NCBI GenBank assembly: GCA_027450145.1
Contig: DAIDKH010000033.1
Location: 1-45,749 of the forward strand
DNA from: Chthonomonadaceae bacterium
GTDB lineage: Bacteria; Armatimonadota; Chthonomonadetes; Chthonomonadales; Chthonomonadaceae
Reading direction: 5' to 3'
DNA length: 45,749 nt
In this document: piece after piece, positions 7,876 to 15,237 of the stretch
Layout: the number at the start of each line of letters is the position of its first letter
Numbering within the stretch: position 1 is the stretch's first letter
Program-made: the position numbers and the translations under genes
The notes under the pieces: generated by a model
Told to the model about the DNA's origin: nothing
What the model saw: only the letters and a program-made list of their open reading frames with translations
Databases searched by the model: none

Positions 7876-10043
7876 CACGCCCCCTCTCCGGCAGTAGTAG
7901 CAACCTGCTCCTCACCAAGGTAAGCGCTAATTACCGCAGGATTGCTTCTTACCTCAGTTGGTGTGCCGGACGCAATAATACGACCGTAATCGAGGACGTA
8001 AATATGTTCGCAAACACCCATAACCAATTTCATGTCGTGCTCAATTAGAACTATGGTCAATTCAAATTCGTCACGCACTTGCCTAATGAGCGACATCAAC
8101 GACAGCTTCTCTTGAGGGTTCATACCGGCGGCTGGCTCGTCCAACAGTAGAAGACCGGGCTTAGTAGCAAGAGCCCGTACAATTTCTAGTCGTCGTTGAT
8201 CTCCGTAAGGTAAGCTGCTCGCAAGTTCATTTGCGGAATTAAGTAAACCAAAACGGCTTAGCAGGTTTCTTGCGTTTTCACGGACCTCGGCCTCCTCCCG
8301 ATAATACCGGCGAGTATGCAACATCGAGTCCACTAGATTGGCTTTCCGACGAACGAAACTGCCAACACACACGTTCTCCATAACTGTAAGGCCGCCAAAC
8401 AAACGAATGTTCTGGAAGGTACGGCTGACACCCACAGACGCAAACTGATGCGGGCGCCGCGGCGGCTTAAACCTCCTTGCCTTGAAGGATATGATAGCAG
8501 CGGCCGCTGCAGCAACAAGCGCGATACCATACTCCACAACGTGAATTAGGGTGTGAGCTGATGTAGTAGCGGCATAAGGCACGATAGATGTAGATACAAT
8601 TCTTCCAATGATAAGCCCAGCAAGCAGTGCGGTAGCCGTGTCAACAATAAGCCACGAAGCACGCGACGCGGTTGAAGCCGGGACTGCACCAGCGAGTAGA
8701 TTGCCATTGTAGGTAACCGTACCGTCGCTTGGCGCATACACACCCGTCAGCAAATTAAATACAGTCGTTTTTCCTGCGCCATTGGGCCCAATGAGCCCAG
8801 TTAAACTACCCCTCTTCACGTCCAGTTCTACGTCGCCAACGGCGACCAGGCCACCAAACCGCCTCGTCACGTTTTGTAAACTCAGCAACGGTGCATCGTC
8901 CGTCCGGCTGCGGACAGGTACCGACCTTGCGTCACCCTCCGATGCTGGGCGGTCTGACCCATGTTCATTGTCCTTAGGGGCACCTAAAACCCGGCGCCGT
9001 ATCCCTGCTAGAGAAAGCTCACCACGTCCAAAAACCCCCTCCGGTCGCAAGAGCATCATTACTATGAGCAACAAAGCAAAAATGACCTGGCGGTACGGAT
9101 CTGCCAACCCTGCCTGCTGCTGAAGTGGTTTCAACATTTCTGGTAGTGCAGTGAGTATTACTGCAGCAAGAGCGGTACCTGTAATACTTCCAGAGCCGCC
9201 CAGAACTACCATAATAACGTAGTTCATGGATGCTATGAAGCCAAAGGATAGAGGAACGAAATAGACGGCGTGAGCAAACAAGACCCCTGCAATGCCAGCC
9301 CAGAATGCACTAAGGACAAAAGCCGTTACCTTTGTGCCTGTGGTGTTAATACCCATCGCCGCAGCCGCTGTTTCATCCTCACGTATTGCCATGAATGCGA
9401 GACCATGCTGACTAGCCTTCAGGTTTCGAGTAAGCACCAGGAGAATCAACACTGTGGCGGTTAGTAGGCCGAAACTGGTGAGATGCGGTACCGAATATGC
9501 GCCGGAAGCACCTGTAAATCCTGATGCACCGCCAAGATAAGCGAGGCTGTTACTGATGCTGGAGCAGTTCGTAATAAGTACCCGTATGATCTCGCCAAAA
9601 CCCAGGGTCACAATCGCCAGATAATCCCCCTGCAGCCTTAAACTGGGAACACCCACAATAAGGCCAAAAAGCGCGGCTGCCAAACCTCCAATCATCATGG
9701 CTGTTAACATCCACCCAAAACCTGGCGTGGCCTGATGTGTATAGCGCATCTCCGCAAAGTAGGTCACACTAGCGCCTACGTAGGCGCCTACAGCCATAAA
9801 GCCGGCGTGTCCAATTGAAAACTGACCTGTTAGTCCATTCACAATGTTGAGGCTAACAGCCATGAGGACGGAAATACCACACAGTCGAACAATATTCACA
9901 GCATAATCATTCAGGCGATGTTCGATAACGCTGCTTAGTAGAATCATGATGATCGCAAACAACAAGAAGCTGATCCGCTTCTGCCAATAGCGGTTTGCGA
10001 TACCTGCGGTTGTATTAACGGGAGTTGCGCTGTGGTTGGTCAC
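7875..10043 (-). CDS. LivM-LivG fusion: ABC transporter permease plus ATPase, with a hydrophobic insertion
   Basis: A protein of 722 residues from a GTG that lies 1 base after the livH stop with GGAGAAGG 6 bases upstream. Residues 20-345 are a LivM permease (NGLTGQFSIGHAGFMAVGAY; MVVLGGSGSITG). A polar linker follows, then a LivG ATPase from about 385 (Walker A GPNGAGKTT at 419-427, Q-loop VSRTFQNIRLF, signature-like LPYGDQRRLE, Walker B LLLLDEPAAGMNP, VLIEHDMKLV). LivM-LivG fusions are known in some bacteria. What is odd is an in-frame stretch of about 75 residues (about 452-527) between the Walker A region and the Q-loop, containing two hydrophobic segments (WLIVDTATALLAGLIIG; YGIALVAAAAAAIISF) absent from ordinary LivG. 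The flanking NBD sequence continues normally. Confidence 0.92.
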   Translation of the reverse strand: MTNHSATPVNTTAGIANRYWQKRISFLLFAIIMILLSSVIEHRLNDYAVNIVRLCGISVLMAVSLNIVNGLTGQFSIGHAGFMAVGAYVGASVTYFAEMRYTHQATPGFGWMLTAMMIGGLAAALFGLIVGVPSLRLQGDYLAIVTLGFGEIIRVLITNCSSISNSLAYLGGASGFTGASGAYSVPHLTSFGLLTATVLILLVLTRNLKASQHGLAFMAIREDETAAAAMGINTTGTKVTAFVLSAFWAGIAGVLFAHAVYFVPLSFGFIASMNYVIMVVLGGSGSITGTALAAVILTALPEMLKPLQQQAGLADPYRQVIFALLLIVMMLLRPEGVFGRGELSLAGIRRRVLGAPKDNEHGSDRPASEGDARSVPVRSRTDDAPLLSLQNVTRRFGGLVAVGDVELDVKRGSLTGLIGPNGAGKTTVFNLLTGVYAPSDGTVTYNGNLLAGAVPASTASRASWLIVDTATALLAGLIIGRIVSTSIVPYAATTSAHTLIHVVEYGIALVAAAAAAIISFKARRFKPPRRPHQFASVGVSRTFQNIRLFGGLTVMENVCVGSFVRRKANLVDSMLHTRRYYREEAEVRENARNLLSRFGLLNSANELASSLPYGDQRRLEIVRALATKPGLLLLDEPAAGMNPQEKLSLMSLIRQVRDEFELTIVLIEHDMKLVMGVCEHIYVLDYGRIIASGTPTEVRSNPAVISAYLGEEQVATTAGEGA

Positions 10044-10044
10044 C

Positions 10045-11181
10045 TTAAACCTTCTCCGGCGCGTAGCGGCCCATGAGGCCTGTTGGCTTAAATAGTAACA
10101 CGACAATCAATATGACAAATGCCACAGCATCCTTAAAGGGTGAAAAGGCGGAACCACTAGTGAACGTTTCCGCAATACCCATGAGCAGCGCACCAAGTAC
10201 AGCGCCTTCGATGGAGCCGATACCACCCAGGACAGCTGCTACAAAGGCCTTTAGGCCCAACGCAATGCCAATGTTGGAATCAAAGGGAATACCTGTAAGC
10301 ATGTGGTTTAACATCCCCGCAGCCCCGGCCAAAGCCGATCCAATTAGAAATGTCATCGCAATCACACGATCAGTCGGTATTCCCATGAGGGCCGCTGCAT
10401 CGCGATCAAGCGAAACCGCTCTTATCGACCGTCCAGTCGCAGTAAAGCGAACTGTATAAACGAGTACTGCGGTTAAGAGCAAAGCCGCGGCAAGCACTAT
10501 AATTTGTCCAACACCGACACTGAGTTTAATGTGGCCCGCTACAATGGTGGGAAGGTAGAGATCCTTTCCCCCATTCACACCATGGATTTGCGCCGCCCGT
10601 GGTGTAACTCCAAAAGATGCGGCTCCCTGGTTTTCAAGCAGTAGAGACACACCTATAGCGGTTATTAACGCGCTAAGCCTATCGGTACTGGGCTTCAGCC
10701 TCCTGGACAGGGTCGTGAAAAGGCGGCGCATTACAACGTACATCACACCAACCGACACAGCGAACGTTGCAACATACACGAGACCAGCCGGTAGAACAGA
10801 CCTGTTTACAAGCCAACCACCCAGAAATAAGGTGACGTAAAGCGACCAGAAGATCGCCCACGCGGGTGCATCCGAGGCTTGAATCCCATTTCTCAGCGGG
10901 CGATAGGCTAACCTTTCGATGAATAGTCCCAGCATGCTGCAAGCCACCATCGCAAGGATGAGTGCACAAGCGCCCTGGAATACCGGAGCCCTGCTCGCCA
11001 ATATCGCTGTGATGGTGAAGAAGCCCGTATAGGCTCCCACCATGTAGACATCCCCATGGGCGAAGTTGATGAATTTCAACACGCCATAGACCATGGTATA
11101 CCCTACTGCAATGAGAGCATATACACTGCCGATCTGTATACCATTGACAGTCTGCTGCAATAGTATCTGAAGAGCGTTCAC
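10045..11181 (-). CDS. livH: branched-chain amino acid ABC transporter permease LivH, with an extra hydrophobic hairpin
   Basis: A 378-residue permease, against about 300 for ordinary LivH. The N-terminal GSVYALIAVGYTMVYGVLKFINFAHGD and the C-terminal AAVLGGIGSIEGAVLGALLMGIAE are diagnostic. The extra length is a stretch of about 69 residues (about 99-167) that splits the normally contiguous YRPLRN / RLSALITAIGVSLLLEN junction. It contains two hydrophobic segments (AIFWSLYVTLFLGGWLV; GLVYVATFAVSVGVMYVV) and a basic tail. It lies 22 bases after livJ and 1 base before the livM-livG start. Confidence 0.92.
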   Translation of the reverse strand: MNALQILLQQTVNGIQIGSVYALIAVGYTMVYGVLKFINFAHGDVYMVGAYTGFFTITAILASRAPVFQGACALILAMVACSMLGLFIERLAYRPLRNGIQASDAPAWAIFWSLYVTLFLGGWLVNRSVLPAGLVYVATFAVSVGVMYVVMRRLFTTLSRRLKPSTDRLSALITAIGVSLLLENQGAASFGVTPRAAQIHGVNGGKDLYLPTIVAGHIKLSVGVGQIIVLAAALLLTAVLVYTVRFTATGRSIRAVSLDRDAAALMGIPTDRVIAMTFLIGSALAGAAGMLNHMLTGIPFDSNIGIALGLKAFVAAVLGGIGSIEGAVLGALLMGIAETFTSGSAFSPFKDAVAFVILIVVLLFKPTGLMGRYAPEKV

Positions 11182-11203
11182 TACGTGATACCTCGCCTAG
11201 GAA

Positions 11204-12397
11204 TTAGGAAGCCTTGGGCTGCAGAGGGACGTCTGGGTTGGCAATAGACATGTATTTAGTGAACTGACCATTCACAATCTTAATGATGACCGCAGGCTTA
11301 TCCGCGTTTCGCTGAGCGTTTATCGTGATGTTCCCTGTAATGCCTGGGAAATTCTTTGTAGCGGCAATAGCATCCCTAATGTCCGAAGGTGTCAGCGACT
11401 TTGCAGCTTTCATTGCAGCAAATAGCAGGTTCGCCGAATCATACCCAAGTGCGGCAAGGGAATCTGGTGTCTGACCATACTTTGCCTTATATGCTGCAAC
11501 GAATTTTGCCACGGCCGGAGTAGGATCGTCGATTGCCAGGTGATCAGAAAAGTAGCAGTTATTAAGTGCAGCGCCGCCGATTTTGATAAGGTCGGGCGAG
11601 TCCCAACCGTCCCCTCCTAACAGCGGACAGGTGATACCTAGTGCTCGTGCCTGCTTGGCAATGCTGGCCACATCCTGGTAATACCCGGGGATGAGAATGG
11701 CTTGAGGCTTTGCTTGAGCAATTGCAGTAAGCGAACCGCGAAAATCGGTATCAGACCCACCATAGCTCTTCTGGATTACGATGGTACCACCCATCGCCGT
11801 GAACGCGGCAATAAAGTTTTTGGTAAATCCTGTACTATAGTCCTGATCGGTGTTGGTAAATACCGCAACCCGCGTTGCACCAAGACCATCGTGAGCGAAG
11901 CGGGCCACAACTGCCGCCTGAAACGGATCGATAAAGCAGACCCGGAATATGTCGTCGCCTATTTGAGTAACAGCCGGGTTGGTAGAGGAAGGTGAAATCA
12001 TTGGGATCCCCTTCTCCTGGCATACTCTGCCACCTGCCTCGCTGCAACTACTGGCAACCTCGCCCAAGACGGCTATCGCATGCTGCTGATCTATAAGGTT
12101 TTGAACTGCCAGTGCAGCATTGTTGGCTTGGCTCATGTCATCCTGTGTGACGACTTTAACCTTGCGCCCGTTTATACCGCCAGCAGAGTTGAGCTGTTCA
12201 ACAGCAAGTTGAATTGCATTATCTGTCGATTTGCCAAACGTAGCCTGTGGACCTGTAAGCGAGCCATACTCGCCAACGATGATGTCATTGCCTGTCGACT
12301 GAGAAGCTGAGTTGGATGGGCTCTTACAGCCACTAAGAACAATGCCTGTAGCGATCAACACCGCTGCAGGAGCGTGCCACATTTTCAGGCGCATCAT
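11204..12397 (-). CDS. livJ: branched-chain amino acid-type ABC transporter substrate-binding lipoprotein
   Basis: A 397-residue periplasmic-binding-fold protein, probably lipid-anchored. The signal peptide ends in a lipobox (GIVLSGC); the mature part has GSLTGPQATFGKS, INSAGGINGRKVKVV and DDIFRVCFIDPFQA, typical of the Leu/Ile/Val-binding family. I chose the ATG preceded by AAGGAG that lies inside the end of the homocysteine methyltransferase gene, 5 bases after its stop; the frame is open further upstream but without a signal-peptide-like start. Substrate within the amino-acid/amide family cannot be read from sequence; the operon context suggests glycine, methionine or a related compound (inference). 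Confidence 0.93.
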   Translation of the reverse strand: MMRLKMWHAPAAVLIATGIVLSGCKSPSNSASQSTGNDIIVGEYGSLTGPQATFGKSTDNAIQLAVEQLNSAGGINGRKVKVVTQDDMSQANNAALAVQNLIDQQHAIAVLGEVASSCSEAGGRVCQEKGIPMISPSSTNPAVTQIGDDIFRVCFIDPFQAAVVARFAHDGLGATRVAVFTNTDQDYSTGFTKNFIAAFTAMGGTIVIQKSYGGSDTDFRGSLTAIAQAKPQAILIPGYYQDVASIAKQARALGITCPLLGGDGWDSPDLIKIGGAALNNCYFSDHLAIDDPTPAVAKFVAAYKAKYGQTPDSLAALGYDSANLLFAAMKAAKSLTPSDIRDAIAATKNFPGITGNITINAQRNADKPAVIIKIVNGQFTKYMSIANPDVPLQPKAS

Positions 12398-12402
12398 GAT
12401 GA

Positions 12403-13266
12403 TTACGCTCTCCTTAGATGAGTGGTATGAGATTGAAGTACTCTGGCCGCTGCCAGTATGTGCTCTGGTCGAGTTCCGCAACATCCTCCGATTACAGATG
12501 CTCCACATTTTATCAGCGAAGCGGCAACATCGGCGAATTCAGAGGGTAACAGTTCCCATTTCATCGTCCTGTCGTTACCCAAAATGGGTTGACCAGCATT
12601 CGGTTGAGCAAAAATCGGAAGCTGCACTGCTTCATACATCTGCACCGTGGCATTGATCACCGCGATGCTCGAATCACTGCAGTTAACTCCAACGGCGTTC
12701 ACACCAAGGCATGCAAGGTGTTTGGCAGCATTGCCGGCCGATGTGCCGTCCACCATCTTACATTCGCTGGTAAAGTGGCAGGTAACGGCTAGAGGAACTT
12801 GTGGCAACCGCTGCTTCAACGTTGTAACAGCGGACATAATAGTGTTCAAACTTGTACAGGTTTCAAGAAGGATAATCGGGGCACATGTGGTGCATTCATC
12901 AATTATCCGTTCTATGTTGTCCTGTTCAGGCACAACATGTGAGGAGATGAGTGAAAACAGTACACCGATCTCCTGTGGTGCGCTAGCCGCCGCGCTCTGA
13001 GCGAGCGCCAAACCCGCCCTAGAATGTTCTAGCCACCTTCCACCAGTGCGCACACCAAAGGTGTTACTCGTTATAAGCTGCGACCCGGCCGCCAGATATT
13101 CCTCATGAATACGGCTTACCAACTCTCTATGGGCAAGATTACTCGGTAGTATGTCTTCCGCATCAATACCCTGTGACAACAGCATTGTGCCAACAGCGCC
13201 GTCCGCCAATATCGGACCAGATGAATTGATTAGCGATATAGCTTGCCCGCCTGAAATAAGAGTCAC
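12403..13266 (-). CDS. homocysteine S-methyltransferase domain protein
   Basis: A 287-residue TIM-barrel of the Pfam S-methyl_trans family, equal to the first module of MetH standing alone. The zinc/homocysteine site is visible as a Cys in GVNCSD and the paired cysteines of GGCCGTRPEH near the C-terminus; the start LADGAVGTMLLSQG and ITSNTFGVR are also typical. Without folate or cobalamin domains it may use another methyl donor (S-methylmethionine, betaine) or work with separate partners. It overlaps the upstream CBS gene by 4 bases and its end carries the livJ ribosome binding site, so it is tightly tied to amino-acid uptake. Confidence 0.9.
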   Translation of the reverse strand: MTLISGGQAISLINSSGPILADGAVGTMLLSQGIDAEDILPSNLAHRELVSRIHEEYLAAGSQLITSNTFGVRTGGRWLEHSRAGLALAQSAAASAPQEIGVLFSLISSHVVPEQDNIERIIDECTTCAPIILLETCTSLNTIMSAVTTLKQRLPQVPLAVTCHFTSECKMVDGTSAGNAAKHLACLGVNAVGVNCSDSSIAVINATVQMYEAVQLPIFAQPNAGQPILGNDRTMKWELLPSEFADVAASLIKCGASVIGGCCGTRPEHILAAARVLQSHTTHLRRA

Positions 13267-13658
13267 AAGCCAGCCCGCGCATCTATCTTAGATTGCACCA
13301 ACACTACACGGTCCAACATTCCCACAAGGCAATAATCACCGTTTACCACCGGCAGCCATCGCACCGTGATAGACTCCGGCAGCTTCACAGAATCGGTGTC
13401 ATTATCGGGATTAAGGACAGGCAACGTGGACATAAATTCGCGAACCGGTCGCTTGCTAACGACAGCGAGTTCATCAGCCGAGAGGGTTGCTCTGTTTAGA
13501 ACGACACTGTCCGAGAACACCCCTATCAGCTTCCGAGAGCCGTCAGTAATCGGTACCCACGGCAATTGGTACAGATCAAGTATATCTACCGCTTCCGCAA
13601 ATGTTGCCTCCTCACCCAGCGATACAAGGTGAGTTCGCATAAGCTCATGTACCAACAT
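13263..13658 (-). CDS. CBS-domain pair protein
   Basis: About 131 residues comprising two CBS motifs: LMRTHLVSLGEEATFAEAVDILD with LPWVPITDGSRKLIGVFSD, then VREFMSTLPVLNPDNDTDSV with VRWLPVVNGDYCLVGMLD. Such pairs bind adenosine nucleotides (AMP, ATP, SAM) and act as regulators. No effector domain is attached. Start is uncertain: an ATG giving MLVHELMRTH was chosen; a GTG 18 bases further up, just after the stop of the preceding gene, is also possible. Overlap with the homocysteine methyltransferase makes SAM or adenosine sensing an attractive but unproven idea. Confidence 0.8.
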   Translation of the reverse strand: MLVHELMRTHLVSLGEEATFAEAVDILDLYQLPWVPITDGSRKLIGVFSDSVVLNRATLSADELAVVSKRPVREFMSTLPVLNPDNDTDSVKLPESITVRWLPVVNGDYCLVGMLDRVVLVQSKIDARAGL

Positions 13659-13677
13659 AACGAGTAAGAATAGCACA

Positions 13678-15237
13678 TTACCTGGCAATTGTGTGAGTCG
13701 TCAGGGATGATTTGCTCACAAAGTTACAGGCGGGCCCAGTTGGCACCTTGTAGAGGCCCAGGACGAACGACCTTCGCAACACGTGCTTAAAGACGTGAAT
13801 TCTATTTACATCCGTTACTACCCCGGGGTAATGTGTCATCCACCAACGCTCCTTCCAGCGTCCATCTAAGATCAGTACATACTCCGGTCGGTTCCGATAC
13901 AGGGCAAGCGGATTGTGATAATTGCACAATCCATGTATGACACAGATTGGAAGGAGATGGTTATTCATACACAAACCATTTGAAATGTCCCCAAAGATCA
14001 CCGAGTTTGGCGGGAGGTTTGCCCCCAGCCAGGCGTCTGCTCGCCATTGCCTGTATGTGATGTGACTAAGCCAATCTTGATACCAGTACACATTCGTTGA
14101 AATCCAGGTCACAACTACCACAGATAGTAGAGTCTTGGAGCTTATAGGTACTGAGGAATTGTCCAGAAGTTTGTCCAGGGCTGCGGCTGAAAGCGCAAAC
14201 ATTGCAGGGTACATCAACACATAATAACGGCTTGGCGCATAATTTACAAACGAGAAGAAAACAAGGAAACTGATAACCCACCAGCCCAGGTAGATGCTCG
14301 ACGGACGGTTAGAATTCATCTTACTACTTGTGGATTTCCGGCCGTAGAGCCACCATGCGCTTCCCACCACAAGCAGCACCGGTAAATGCTTAACTAAATA
14401 CCCTAGCAGGCCATTTTCCCAATAAAACCAGGCACTATCAAAGTTAAAGCCTAGCTGCCGCAGGCTATGTGGTATAAGTTGATGGCCTATGTAGTACTTG
14501 TCCACTTTCGCCAACTGCAAGTGGTACGGACGCCACCACAAAACCCCATAGGCCATTAGTGCCACAGCCAACCCTACAACAATTAGCCAAGTGGATTTTA
14601 GCCGCTGCACGACGTTCGCACGATCACTACAGACAGCAATCGCTAGGAAAGGGGCGGGCCAAACCAGAGCTCCAAGGCCCCGAACTCCATACTCGAAGCC
14701 CAATAATGTTCCGCACAGGAACAGACCCATGGATTTCTGAAATCCTTTGCCTGTTCGGGCATATTCCCAGCAAGCCCACGCGGCAATAAGCACTAACGCG
14801 CCAGGCGTATCCATTAGCGCCAACCGATTATATAGAACCCAGGAATGGTCTAACGCTAAGAGTGTCGTGCCAATGACCGCTGCTCGTTTTCCAAAAGCAG
14901 CTACCGTAGCAAACCAAAAGAATGGCAGTGCTAACAGGCTTGCTATGATGGAAATCCATCGATCCGGTACTACACCAACGCCAAATTCGCGAAACGCAAC
15001 CACCTGTAAAAAATGTAGCCACGGCATGATCAACATGTTGTTGAATTCGTCAACCTGAGCCTTACCGTAGAGCACAACATTTCGTGCGTTGTGCATGTAG
15101 AAGCCCTCGTCAGTCAAAAGAGCGCTAGACCAAGAAAGGCGCGGATAGGCGTCACTCCGAATGTCGTGTACGCGTAACCACACTGCAAGTAACGCTACTA
15201 TGCAGAACATCGCGACTGGAACGAGCTTTCGTCTCAT
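13678..15237 (-). CDS. polytopic glycosyltransferase, GT39/ArnT-like
   Basis: A 519-residue membrane protein with about ten hydrophobic segments. After the first TM comes WLRVHDIRSDAYP and LLTDEGFYMHNARNVVLYG, an acidic loop-1 motif of GT-C dolichyl/undecaprenyl-phosphate-sugar transferases; ALDHSWVLYNRLALMDTPGALVL is also typical of PMT_2-type proteins. A soluble C-terminal part of about 130 residues follows. It probably adds a sugar to a lipid, protein or polymer outside the cytoplasm. It overlaps the YfhO-like gene by ATGA (4 bases), suggesting joint action in surface glycosylation. Acceptor and sugar are unknown. Confidence 0.82.
   Translation of the reverse strand: MRRKLVPVAMFCIVALLAVWLRVHDIRSDAYPRLSWSSALLTDEGFYMHNARNVVLYGKAQVDEFNNMLIMPWLHFLQVVAFREFGVGVVPDRWISIIASLLALPFFWFATVAAFGKRAAVIGTTLLALDHSWVLYNRLALMDTPGALVLIAAWACWEYARTGKGFQKSMGLFLCGTLLGFEYGVRGLGALVWPAPFLAIAVCSDRANVVQRLKSTWLIVVGLAVALMAYGVLWWRPYHLQLAKVDKYYIGHQLIPHSLRQLGFNFDSAWFYWENGLLGYLVKHLPVLLVVGSAWWLYGRKSTSSKMNSNRPSSIYLGWWVISFLVFFSFVNYAPSRYYVLMYPAMFALSAAALDKLLDNSSVPISSKTLLSVVVVTWISTNVYWYQDWLSHITYRQWRADAWLGANLPPNSVIFGDISNGLCMNNHLLPICVIHGLCNYHNPLALYRNRPEYVLILDGRWKERWWMTHYPGVVTDVNRIHVFKHVLRRSFVLGLYKVPTGPACNFVSKSSLTTHTIAR

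Noticed and set aside
8333-8743. Frameshift or decay as the cause of the LivG insertion
   Set aside because: The main frame is open throughout, ATPase motifs resume cleanly, and other-frame readings across this stretch show no family resemblance.
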